Below, piece after piece: positions 51,914-62,511 of a stretch of DNA of 64,000 nucleotides. A program made the translations under genes and the position numbers. This DNA is from Ectobius pallidus (lineage: Eukaryota; Arthropoda; Insecta; Blattodea; Ectobiidae), in assembly GCA_964059195.1 (NCBI GenBank), contig CAXKWD010000003.1, positions 193,464,174 through 193,528,173 on the forward strand, given 5' to 3'. Numbering within the stretch: position 1 is the first letter of the stretch; every line of letters begins with the position of its first letter. The notes beneath the pieces are model-generated. The model worked only from the letters and a program-made list of their open reading frames with translations. It made no database searches and was not told the origin of the DNA.

Positions 51914-54235
51914 GTAGATGTAGATGTATGTGTAGATGTAGTTATCTCGTTCTGTAGATCCTGTGTTGAGTGGGACTCAAGGATATAGAACACGTCAGAT
52001 TACAATATACAAGGAAGTAATAAATAATGATATATAATATACTACACTATAAACTTATCCAAACTGGAAATACTCATCCATATTGTAGAAGGTGTGAGTC
52101 ATTAAAAATTTCTTGAGAGATCCTTTGAAGGATTTGCTTTTTCTTTGAATACATAATAATTTAATGCTGTTTGGAAGCTTATTGTATATCTGTATTGCGG
52201 AGTAATAAGCGCCTTTCTGAAACAGTTTTAATTTATTAACCGGTCTATGTAAATCATTCCTGTTTTTAGTAATATGTTCATGAACACTTATTAGTTTGGA
52301 ATCTCTCAATATTATCTACCATATAACACATAACAGAGTATATATACTCCCCTGTGAGAGTGAGGACTTTTAATTTTTCAAAGAGCGGTTTGCATGATTC
52401 TCTCCTTTTCTTTCCACACATTATTCTAATTGCTTGCTTTTGTAGCTTAAATATTTTATCCCTATGGGTCGAGTTACCCCAGAATATGATTTCATACTTC
52501 ATTATCGAGTGGAAATTTGCAAAATACACCATGCGTAAGGCATCCTGTTTTAATACCTGATTCAGGACTCTTAAGGTAAAGCATGCTGAACTTAGTTTTG
52601 GAATTATCATTTCAATATGTGACTTCCAGTCGAGATGTTGATCAATTTGTAATCCTAAAAATTTGATATTACTAATTTCTTCTATGCTTTGTGTTTGGTA
52701 ATTAATTACAAGGTTTTGGGTACATCTTTGTTTTGTTCTGAATTGAATAAAGTGGGTTTTTCGATATTAAGCGTCATTTTATTGGCTTGGAACCATATAT
52801 TTAATTCGTGAAAAGCCTTTGTAGCTACTCTTCCCAGTTGTTCCTGGGATTTTCCTGTTACAAAAACACTAGTGTCATCCGCGAAAAGCAATACCTTTGT
52901 TTCGTCACTTAAGTTATGTGGCAAGTCATTGATGAAAATTAAAAATAGCAAAGGTCCTAGTATTGATCCCTGTGGTACTCCACTTCTGACTACTCCTAGA
53001 TTAGATTTGTTTCCATTTATTACGACATTTTGAGTTCTATCAGACAGGTATGATTTGAGCCAATTCAGTGTTAAATTATCTATTCCATAATGTTCCAATT
53101 TTTCAATTAATAGTTCATGATTTATACAGTCGAATGCTTTAGCTAAGTCACAGAAAATTCCCAACGTATATTTCTTTTTATCTAGCGCTTCCAGTATTTC
53201 TGTGGTGAGTTTCAATGTAGCATTTTCAGTAGACATGTCACTTCTAAAACCAAATTGTGATGGTGTAAGAATATTATTCAAATTAAGATAGTAAACTATG
53301 CGGTTATATACAACTTTTTCGAATACTTTTGAAAATGAAGTTAAGAGCGATATAGGTCTGTAATTTGATGGTAAATTTTTGTCTCCTTTTTTAACAGGGG
53401 CTTGACAATTGCATGTTTCATTCTTTCAGGAAATATTCCAGTTTCTAGTGAACAGTTAAATATATGGCTAAGGGGTTTACTAAGTTCCGAACAGCAACTT
53501 TTTAATAGCTTATTACTTATGTCATCCCATCTAGATGAGCTTTTACTTTTAAGCAATTTTATTATATTTTCAATTTCTATAGAGGAAGTCAGTGTGATTT
53601 CAAATTTATGGTTACAAATTGTAGATTTTGTCAGAAGGTCTATTGCCTTGACACTGGTATTGTTGGTGGGAACACAATTCTCTGCAATATTTATGAAGTG
53701 GTTATTAAATGCATTTGTAATATCTGATAGATTGTCTAGTTTCTTATTTTTGTATATTAATGACGTACAATCACTTTTTTCCTTTGCTTTCCCTGTTTCA
53801 TTTTTTACTATATTCCATATAGTCTTAACTTTGTTGTTTGATTTATTAATTATTTGTGAAAAATACCTGCTCTTTGCTTCTTTAATAACCTTTTTAAGCA
53901 CATTGCAATATCTTTTATAATACACTTTCTGAGTTTGATTGTTACTGGTTCTGTATTGTAAATAGAGCTCTCTTTTTTTAGCACATGCTATTTTAATACC
54001 AGGGGTTAGCCATGCTTTATTATTTAAATTAGGTATTTTAGTAGTTGTCTTTTTTGGAAAGTTGGCCTCAAAGTGTCGCAACACGATATTTAGAAATTCA
54101 TTTAATTTACTATCAACAGTGTTATAGGTAAATATAGTTTCCCAATTTTCATTTGGAAGATCTTGTTTGAAACTTAAAGTCGAAACATCATTCATTACTC
54201 TGATAATATTAATATGGGTATGTGCGGTGCATCAT
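51914..54235 (-). pseudogene. CR1/Jockey-like LINE ORF2, 5'-truncated and frameshifted
   Basis: Minus strand, from right to left: RT N-terminal region (NLNNKAWLTPGIKIACAKK, GIFPERMKHAIVKPLLKK), then finger and palm (SQFGFRSDMSTENATLKL, FCDLAKAFDCINHELL, SGVPQGSILGPLLFLIF, and LFADDTS as the catalytic box), thumb (WGNSTHRDKIFKLQKQAIR) and C-terminus (YNKLPNSIKLL, FKGSLKKFL) ending at 52055. Frame breaks lie near 53390, 52745 and 52300; the first two are in A-rich or homopolymer stretches. The endonuclease is missing. The 3' tail is a TACATC repeat at 51914-51945. RNA-templated insertion enzymes of this type move the LINE and likely SINEs. Confidence 0.85.
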
Positions 54236-54263
54236 TTTGTCAAGGATTCGTGCCTTTGCTTGC

Positions 54264-54525
54264 AATAGGGATGTAGCTCGCCAAACTTCTCCGACAGATA
54301 GCGTGGGTGTACTAGCCGGTATGCGCTAGCCGTTCGTCACTTGTTTTTCCAGTTTTCTTCTGCTGGCTTAATGCTTTTAAATGGCGTTCCAACTTCTCAG
54401 TCCGAAAAATATGTTCGTAATTTTATATTTTTATAGAGGACACGAGGCTACTAAACGTACTTCCTTGTCTACTGGGCCCATCTAGAATGTTGAAGTGTAA
54501 AAAAGACGAAAGAAAAATTGCAGCA
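54264..54525 (-). repeat. Left arm of a large inverted pair
   Basis: The complement of this segment resembles 62230-62511 over about 260 bp. Shared words include ACGCCATTTAAAAGCAT, CTAGCGCATACCGGCTAG and GCTACATCCCTAT. It begins GGGATGTAGCTCGCC, right after AATA. Confidence 0.75.
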
Positions 54526-54956
54526 GATAGGCTCTAAATAACAATAAAAAGGAAGAATTAACTAACAAATATTGTGAGATATTTCCGATATAGACGACAT
54601 TATTTTGTATTCGACTTGCAGTAATATGTTATCAATGTATGAATATTTATATGCAGTGCGGGGATTAGATATTCTTTAATGTTTAAATTAATATTAAATG
54701 TACCGTGAGCATCGAGAAGATGTTATGGGTCATTTAAAAATAGAGTAAATTACAATAAATAAATTAAAATTACCTAGTAACGCAATAATAATTACAGTAC
54801 ATTGTATTAGTTTTATACCTTTGTTAAACTGTATCTTTAGTGCACCTTTATATTTAAAGACCACTTGCCTGTTAAATTTATTTAGTTATTTTAGGCCTAT
54901 TTATTTTACTTTGCTGTATAAATATGTGTATATTAGGCTACTGTAGCCTTCTATAT
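54526..54956. other. No recognisable feature
   Basis: AT-rich, no gene recognised; lies between the inverted-repeat arm and the start of the LINE. Confidence 0.4.
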
Positions 54957-55411
54957 ATATACAAGAGGATGATGTGCCAAATGGGAAATGGAACTGCCCT
55001 AAATGTATTGAAGATATGTCTGCAAGTTCTGGAATAGCAACAGATATTAAAGATAGTGAAAATGAAATAGAGACATTGCGTGAGATAATAAAGGTGCTTC
55101 AAAATGACTTAACCTCACTAAAGTGTGAGTATAAGGAGTTAATAAGTAAAATCACGGTGAATCAAAATGCAATTGTTAGAGACAATGTTGAAATTAGGGA
55201 AGAAGGTACATCAACAGATGGGCCTACGATTCGTAGGTCTAGTTCTCATGAAAGTAACCAATCAGAAAGCTACACAAAATCACAGAAACCTCAAAAAGGA
55301 TGGGAATATGTATCTAAAGGAGGAAGGTCTGGGCAACTAAATGTAAGTCTAAGTGATTTTCCACTCCTACAAAATAAGTATTCTATTTTGTCGACTTTAG
55401 AAGGTGAAGAT
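54957..55411 (+). pseudogene. LINE ORF1, first part (PHD remnant)
   Basis: Open frame reads QEDDVPNGKWNCPKCIEDM, the last Cys pair of a PHD finger as found in ORF1 of CR1-type LINEs, then a coiled-coil-like acidic stretch (ENEIETLREIIKVLQNDL) and a Ser-rich linker, up to STLEGED where the hAT element enters. It continues at 57709. ORF1 proteins bind the LINE RNA. The 5' part of the PHD finger is truncated. Confidence 0.75.
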
Positions 55412-55692
55412 CAGAGGCGCCAACTTCTGAAAAACATTGGGTGGGCTCAAAAACTTAAAAAAAAAATTATTATAGAATTGTATTAGAAACGATTTCAGTG
55501 TTAATTAATAACAATCATTTATACTTAGTAATTCAACTGTCAAAAAATAGATCGTGTAGCCTAATTAACGGTAATGCTTTAAAGTTTATAGTCGTATATT
55601 TTGGATCTTAGATAACTATTAAAATAAAGTAAAACACAGACTCACCATTATGTACCACGGCGTGTTGCAAACGTGTTTCTCCTGACTGCACT

Positions 55693-56340
55693 TCAGCCTA
55701 TAAATTCGTCACAAGCGTCATCAAGATCCAACTTTTCTGTGCTATCCTTATGTATGCTTAGAAGAGCAATGTGGTTCAACCTTTTCTGGGACATTGTTGA
55801 ACGCAAAAATGTCTTTAGTCTCTTCAATGCGGAAAAAGATCTTTCGGCGGTGGCTGTGGAAACTGGCATTGTCAGAGTAAGACGTATAAATTTAATAAAT
55901 TCCGGAACAATTTCGCTGACAACATTGGACTTCAGATTAAAATTACTCAATTCTGCACCCACCATTGCTGCACTGTCAACCACCATATTCCTCTGCGAAC
56001 GTAATACTTCATAGTCACAAATGTCATCGTTGAAAACGCACTTGACGTCGTCTTCTTTTCCGAGAACAAAATTTTCAATTTTATTTAGAATTTCACTTTC
56101 CTGGAAGCGCTCTTTAAGTGATACATTCACACAATCTACAAGTTCGTAAAATTTACACCCAAAATACTTTCTTACATCAGTAAATTCGTATTGTGTATGA
56201 TGACGATCACCTAGGCGACGAGACACCTTCCTCTGTTTGGGGGCCCTTGGTTCTGACAGGTCCAGCTCACATGCTTTTTTCGTCGTTTTTTTCCAGAACA
56301 CGTCAAAGTTATTACGAATTCCCTGGAATATTTGTATCAA
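55693..56340 (-). pseudogene. hAT transposase, C-terminal part
   Basis: 215 codons from MIQIFQGIRNNFDVFWKK to the hAT dimerisation motif FIRLTLTMPVSTATAERSFS, then ALKRLKTFLRSTM and NHIALLSIHKD, ending at the stop at 55693. The end of the RNase H-like fold (with the region corresponding to the third acidic residue) is probably included upstream of the motif, but I cannot place it. Belongs with 56473-56976. Confidence 0.88.
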
Positions 56341-56472
56341 ATCCTGAATGAGACCGTTTGCTTTATGAAAGTTTCAGAAGCTGGTAAAAATTACTTGTTT
56401 TGTCCGTATGCCCCCTGATTGCCACTCCCTGCTTTGCTAAGTATAACAATGATGAAAATAATTTATATAAAG

Positions 56473-56976
56473 CTATTCGGGATTTTTAAGATCTTGCAAC
56501 TTTGAAAGATTCAGACTAGATGCAACATTCACTCCACTCTGCACTGCCATAACTTTGGTACACGATTCTTTGTGACACTGTGAGGTTTCGTGGGAACTAA
56601 ATTTTCTTAAAGCATGCTTCCAGTTGGAAAAGCCAGAAGAAATAAAACAAGGGTCTTCTTTGCTGGAAAAACTTAACAGTTTTTTATCATGTGCTTCCTT
56701 GCATACTTTACACAATACTACCTTTTTGTTTTCTTCATACAAAATCCACGGATGCTTACTTTGCCACGAATTTTGAAAAGTTCTACCTGTAGCAGCACTT
56801 TTTGTTTCACTTTCACTTGTTCGTATATTATCACAAACTCCCGAATTATTCGACAAGCTTGATTTATCAGTGATAGATTTCCGAACCGAATTTTTATAAA
56901 CAATATCCGGGTACTGATTGTGGGTATTTTCTATCCGCGGTCGTTTGATCAGAAATTTATCCATGATCGATAACAC
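56473..56976 (-). pseudogene. hAT transposase, N-terminal zinc-finger part
   Basis: 167 codons: Met, a basic stretch FLIKRPRIEN, a Ser/Thr-rich linker, then a TTF-type zinc finger (WQSKHPWILYEENKKVVLC, KVCKEAHDKK, ISSGFSNWKHALRKFSSHET, QCHKESC) as in the ZMYM-related hAT branch. This DNA-binding finger is followed by only about 30 residues before a stop. The core of several hundred residues expected between it and 56340 is deleted. The element therefore cannot move itself. Confidence 0.87.
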
Positions 56977-57708
56977 GTAAAAAGAACAACAGACACTAGA
57001 ACAATGTTCACGTCTTCTGAAATTAGTTTCAACTGATTACTCCCGGGGCTGTGAACAGTGTTGCCACTAAGATCTGACTGTCTGAATTTTTGGGGATTTT
57101 GTATATAAGTCGAAGTGACGTTAAAGATTATTTTGCCATGTTATAATAGACAATTTCCACCCTTAAGATGCAATAATCGAAAGGAGGAAATTTTGCTTCA
57201 GAAAACAGACGGCTGTGAGTTAATTTATGGACTGAAACATGAGAAAACTAACAACTACATAAGAGTATAATATGTTTTCGTTTTCAAAAGGAAAGATAAC
57301 ATTTTAAAGCACTTAACCACTACTTGGGTGGCACCAGATTCTGTAACATGGACTAATAATAAAATTGTCCCTGTCTGCAACCTAAACTGTCAACTTAAAA
57401 CAACACAGATACAACTCTCCCCTCATTCTCCCATTTACTTAAAGACAGCCCTCTGGACCCTCTGTCTCATTAACTAGAAACTGACCAGAACTAGAAGCTT
57501 CTGCTTTGAGACAAGATGAGATCATGTTACGCTTGAAAGAATAGCTCGATTTTCGTTTTTCACTTATTCAACAACGAAACCACCTATTTCTGGTAGTAGT
57601 AGTAGTATTGATAATAATAATAATATTAATAGAAAATTATGAAAATAATACTCGGGAAATTATTGGGTGGGCTCGAGCCCCATGGGCCCATATAAGTTGG
57701 CGCCACTG

Positions 57709-58415
57709 GTGAAGATAACGATAACAGCGTGAATACCCTAATAGCTAGTTCAAGAAAATCAGTGTTAAATACACTGTCGAACAAGAACATATCAGTATTA
57801 AATAAACAATCACAAGTCCAATTAACGAAAAATATAAAGATCAACCTCTTTTCTGATAGCCATGGTAGAAAATTGTGGCAGAACATTCAAGACCGGAGTA
57901 ATTTTTTAGTTCAAAGCATTGTCAAACCCTCAGCTAAATTTCAAGATGTGACTGCAGACTGTAGACTACCGCCTGGAAGGAATGACTTTTCTGTTTTAAT
58001 TGCTGGGTCCAATGATATTGGAAAAAATGAAAGGCGTAATCTACTGATTGTACTTCGCAGGAAGTTAGATGAACTAAGAGGCTCGAATGTTATTATAGTG
58101 TCTGCGCCTCACCGGCATGACCTGCCCCCCTGGTCTGGTGTAAACAAGGAGGTGCAGAAAGCTAATGAAGAAATGTACAGACTATGTAAATACTTCAATA
58201 ATGTTGAGTTTTTAAATATAAGTAGATTAGGTAAGAGGTTTCATACGGCACATGGCCTCCATCTCAATAGGTTAGGCAAGATGCATTTAACTAATAAGAT
58301 CATAGAAATTGTAACAAATATTGTGAGACCAAATAACGCATCAAAAACTATACCAGTTAACTGGACAAAAGAAACATTAAACGCGTCAACATCAGTTAAC
58401 CAACAAAAAAACTGA
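57709..58415 (+). pseudogene. LINE ORF1, second part (SGNH esterase domain)
   Basis: Resumes ORF1 after the hAT duplicate. The esterase reads NLFSDSHGRKLWQNIQ (Ser of the SDSHG block), then VLIAGSNDIGKNERR (GSND block) and LHLNRLGKMHLTNKI (His block), so all catalytic blocks of the SGNH fold are present. It ends at 58415, 65 bp before ORF2. In CR1-type LINEs this domain is thought to act as a lipase or esterase with an unclear role. The frame is broken only by the hAT insertion. Confidence 0.85.
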
Positions 58416-58480
58416 ATCATTTGACTGATCAAATAGACCACGCCAGCACCAGATGTGATTAGTCAGTAATATTAAGTAGC

Positions 58481-61322
58481 TTGAATTCCAAAGAAGTTAC
58501 TACTGATGGGTTAAAAATAGGCTATCTTAATATCCAAGGCCTAGAAGGAAAAATCAATATTGTTAATGAATTCTCAAACATAAATAGGCTAGATGTCCTT
58601 TGTTTAAATGAACATTGGCATATGAAAAATGAAATAAGTTTTAAAAAACTTGAAGATTATCAATTAATTAATAATTTTTGTAGAGAACACCATATCCATG
58701 GTGGTGTGTCAATATATGTTAGGCAACGGCTAGCAAATACTTGTTGCAAGATAAATATAGATTATCTCTGTTCAGAGCTAGATTTTGAAGGTACAGGTTT
58801 GTATTTTAAAAACATGAAGTTAATTATTATGGTTTTATACAGATCACCAAAGGGTAATGTTGTTACTTTCCTGGAAAAGTTAGAAGAATTGTTGATATTT
58901 TTGAACAGACCTCCATGGGCAAAATTTAATGTTGTAGTAGGGGGGGGATTTAAATTCACACTTTGACGTAACAAAGGGAAATCAAAGCTCTACAAAGGAT
59001 TTTATCAATCTCCTTAGACAATTCAATTATAGATATACTAACTCTGAGCCGACTAGGGGGCAAGCTTGTTTGGATAACATTTTTACTAATATCAATAGAT
59101 CAGACCTGTTCTCTAAGGTTGTTCATTTCCCCTACTCAGATCATGACTCAGTATGTATTACGGTGAATAATATTATGTCAAATTACAATAGTTCTGTGGA
59201 AAAAAAGGTCATTGTTACAAGGCCCATAAATGAAAATAAAATATGCTATTTTAGATCTGCCCTATTAAGCGTTAATTGGCAGGATTTCTATACCAACCAC
59301 AAAAATTGTTCCGCTGATATTACTTTTAAATATTTTATGGAAGTGTTTTTAATGCAATTTGAAACGTATATACCAAAGAAAAAATGTAACGTTAATTTCA
59401 AGGCAACTAAAAATAAAGGTAAAATAGATAGTAAAGAATGGTACACACCTAACCTGACAGACATGAGGAATAAAGTGATGTTGTATTCTGGTATATATAG
59501 AATGTGCAAGACAGATATAAGTAGATTAGTTTTCCTAAACTACAGAAAGGAGTATCAGTTAGCAATTAATGAAGCAAAAAAGAAGTATAATATCAGACAG
59601 ATTGAAACTGCAAATAATAAATGTAAAACAGCCTGGAGGATAATTAATTCTGTTACAACAACGAGTAAAAAAGAGGTTGTTGGTGTAACCCCAAATGAAT
59701 TTAATAGTTTTTGTATTCAGTCCGTTCAGGAAATCTCAAAAAACATTTGTAAACCTGCTGTAACAGCTTCAGATTTGCTAACCCACAACATTAGACATAT
59801 AGCAGATAATTTTCTGTTCAGAGAGGTGACTTCTGAGGAGGTTGTGGTCATTGTTAAACAGTTTAGGCGATCTGACAGTGTAGATGTTTATGATCTATCC
59901 TGTAATTTGTTAAAAAATGTGATTGAATGTATAGCTGAACCATTAACGCACTGTATAAACAAGTGCATAAGGGATGGAATTTTTCCAAATGTACTTAAAT
60001 TATCTAGGGTAATTCCCATTTACAAAAAGGGAGAAAAAAATCATCCTGCTAGCTACAGACCTATATCGTTAACTCCTGTTTTTTCAAAAGTTTTAGAAAC
60101 TGTAATATACTCTCAGTTGTGTGTCTATCTGGAGCAGTTCAACATAATTTGTAACCAACAATACGGTTTCAGAAAGGGTAGATCAACAACTGAAGCCATG
60201 GAATCTTTAGTCAGAAAGGTTCTTCATATTTTTGAACTCAGGGGCTTTGCTCAGGCCACCTTTTGTGATCTGAGCAAAGGCTTTGACTGTGTTGAACATA
60301 ATGTGCTTTTAGATAAGTTAATTTATTATGGCCTCAGTCAGCCAAGCGTAAAACTTTTCCAGTCTTTTCTTGAGAACCGCAAGCAAATAGTTTGTATAGG
60401 TAGAGAAAGATCAGATGTTGTAGACGTTAAATGTGGAGTGCCACAGGGGTCTGTGTTGGGACCTCTGTTATTTATTTTAATGGTGAACGACTTACCATCT
60501 TGTATAAACACTCACAAAATAATGTACGCAGATGATACAACCTTCTTAAATAGCAGTGTAGATCTCCAGTCACTTCAAAATTTAACTGATGATGTGTTGT
60601 CACAGGCATCTATATGGTTTAGATCGAATGGGTTCCTCTTAAATGAAAGTAAGACTCAACAGTTATATTTCAGTTTAAGAGAACTTCCTCTAGAAAACAA
60701 AGTAAATAGTATAAAGTGCTTAGGTATTTGTGTAGATAACAAATTAACCTGGGAGCCTCATGTAAGTTACATTTCGGGTAAACTCTCGAGAGTAGTGTTT
60801 TTGTTGAGGAGTTTAAAAAGTCATGTACCAAGAAATTATGTAAGAGGTGCATACTGTGCATTTTTTCAAAGTATAATTACATATGGAATCTTACTATGGG
60901 GAAATAGTAGTCATGTCAATAAAATATTGTTACTGCAGAAAAAAGCTATTAGGATCATTTCGGATGCACACAATGCAGAACATTGCAGACCACTCTTTAT
61001 TAATTTACAATGTTTAACCGTTATAAATCTCTACATTTTCCATGTTTTGTTATATATTAAAAACAATATATCCGATTATTATACGGGACGGGAAATTCAT
61101 TCTCACAATACTAGGAATAACAAACTTATCAATATTCCTTATAATAGATTATCTAAATCACTTAACAGTTATGAGGTATTAGGCCTAAAAATGTACAATA
61201 AGCTCCCATCAAAAATTACTCAGCTTCCGGTAAACATATTCAAAAGTAAGCTTTTTATTTTACTTGTTAGGAATCCATTTTATGATATCCAAAAATTTTT
61301 TGAATGGGAATTATCCTGTTAA
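58481..61322 (+). pseudogene. LINE ORF2: endonuclease and reverse transcriptase, one frameshift
   Basis: Target-primed reverse transcription enzyme. Endonuclease: IGYLNIQGLEGKIN, VLCLNEHW (Glu), MVLYRSPKG, GDLNSHF (Asp and Asn) and SDHDSV (Asp-His). The frame breaks at 58937-58945, where a run of eight G should be seven for the frame to hold. From about 58945 the frame is open through 61322: RT blocks YRPISLTPVFSKVLE, QYGFRKGRSTTEAM, FCDLSKGFDCVEHNV, CGVPQGSVLGPLLF, YADDTTFL (catalytic Asp pair near 60530), then WGNSSHVNKILLLQKKAI and MYNKLPSKITQLP. The ATG at 58481 follows ORF1 closely. The single-base run makes a sequencing or assembly error possible. Confidence 0.92.
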
Positions 61323-61497
61323 TTGTGTGTGTTATGACATAACGACCTGATATAAAGTTTTGGGTACCACAATTTAGTTTCTAATTCAATCTTTGTAACC
61401 TTTAGCCTGTATAATTATGTACACTTGTATTTTTATTATATTTTTAACTATACTGACTTTGTCTATTGCAATTTCATTGCCAAATGACAATAAAATT

Positions 61498-61499
<2 letters not shown>

Positions 61500-61552
<53 letters not shown>
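61500..61552 (+). repeat. (TTA)n tail of the LINE
   Basis: About 17 TTA units directly after the AATAAAATTG end of the LINE; the usual 3' microsatellite tail of this LINE group. Confidence 0.9.
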
Positions 61553-61553
<1 letters not shown>

Positions 61554-62229
61554 GCATCTGATATCAAAATATAAATTCTGTGATTTCTAAATAGCCAAGT
61601 TAGATTGACGGCCTCGAATAAAAATTGTGACAATAGCGTTGCCAATTTAATAGGCTACATAACTTAACGTATGATAATTATTAAATTCTGCCTTTATAAT
61701 CTGCTATGTCATGCAATGAAATATTCTTAACAATATTCTGTTTCATAACTAGAAATGAAAATCATATAACGATGGTCTAGCATAACTTACCGATAATAAA
61801 AGGAATAAGAAAGAATTAGGAATGAGAAGAAGAAAACAAAGGCCTAATCGATTCCCAAGTTCCCATCTTTTTTAACTACGAGGGACAGGAAAGGTAAGTT
61901 TTCGTGATGTAAACCTATTTTAATATTTTGATTTTGAATACGTTTTTAATATGACGGTATAAGCTAAATATGCATTTGATATAGAAAATAAATAATATTA
62001 AAAATGTCTGCGAATACACACCACATAAATCAGTGTTTATCACGTATATCAATTAGTATTTTACTGTCTGAACCCTAGAGGTATATTCTTTTAGTTACTT
62101 TGAATCATACCCAATCGCCAAATTAGCATTACTGTATATAAATATTCATATCTGCATAACATTTTGTACGTCGGGAACATAGTAATGTAACTAATAGCGG
62201 GCATTTCTCACAGTATTTGTCAGCTTATT
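61553..62229. other. No recognisable feature
   Basis: AT-rich; no gene recognised. Lies between the LINE tail and the right arm of the inverted pair. Confidence 0.4.
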
Positions 62230-62511
62230 CTTCTTTCTTTTCGACTTATATAGCGTCTATCTTTTGCAATTTTTTTCACGTAAATATATTCTGGAAGTGT
62301 CCAGTATACAAAGAAATGCGCCTAGTAGCGTTTTACCCGCTACAAAAAAAGAAAAGTTCGAACGTATTTTTCAGTCTGCTAAGATGAAACGCCATTTAAA
62401 AGCATGGAACCAGCAGACAACAACTCGAAAAACAAGTGACGATCGGCTAGCGCATACCGGCTAGAGCAGTGGAGACATCTGTTGGTTCTAGTTCGCTACA
62501 TCCCTATACAT
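62230..62511 (+). repeat. Right arm of a large inverted pair
   Basis: Inverted partner of 54264-54525 (see there). Plus-strand reading gives KEKFERIFQSAKMKRHLKAW and TRKTSDDRLAHTG; the other arm has a decayed version. It ends GCTACATCCCTATA. Confidence 0.75.

Larger units (their letters stand above)
55412..57708 (-). mobile_element. hAT element with 8-bp target duplication, internally deleted
   Basis: Ends CAGAGGCGCCAACTT and, on the complement of the right end, CAGTGGCGCCAACTT; further in, both have GGGTGGGCTC. The perfect duplication GTGAAGAT at 55404-55411 and 57709-57716 lies inside the LINE ORF1 frame. The transposase is on the minus strand in two pieces, without the central catalytic core. 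Confidence 0.95.
54957..61552 (+). mobile_element. CR1-like LINE, nearly complete, split by a hAT element
   Basis: Carries ORF1 (PHD-finger remnant plus SGNH esterase) and ORF2 (endonuclease plus reverse transcriptase), followed by a 180-bp 3' end and a (TTA)n tail at 61500-61552. Excluding the hAT insert (55412-57708 and one 8-bp duplicate) about 4.3 kb remain. The 5' end is cut inside the PHD finger near 54957. ORF2 has one frameshift. Confidence 0.9.

Noticed and set aside
53402..53920. 172-residue plus-strand open frame
   Set aside because: Antisense to the LINE reverse transcriptase on the minus strand.
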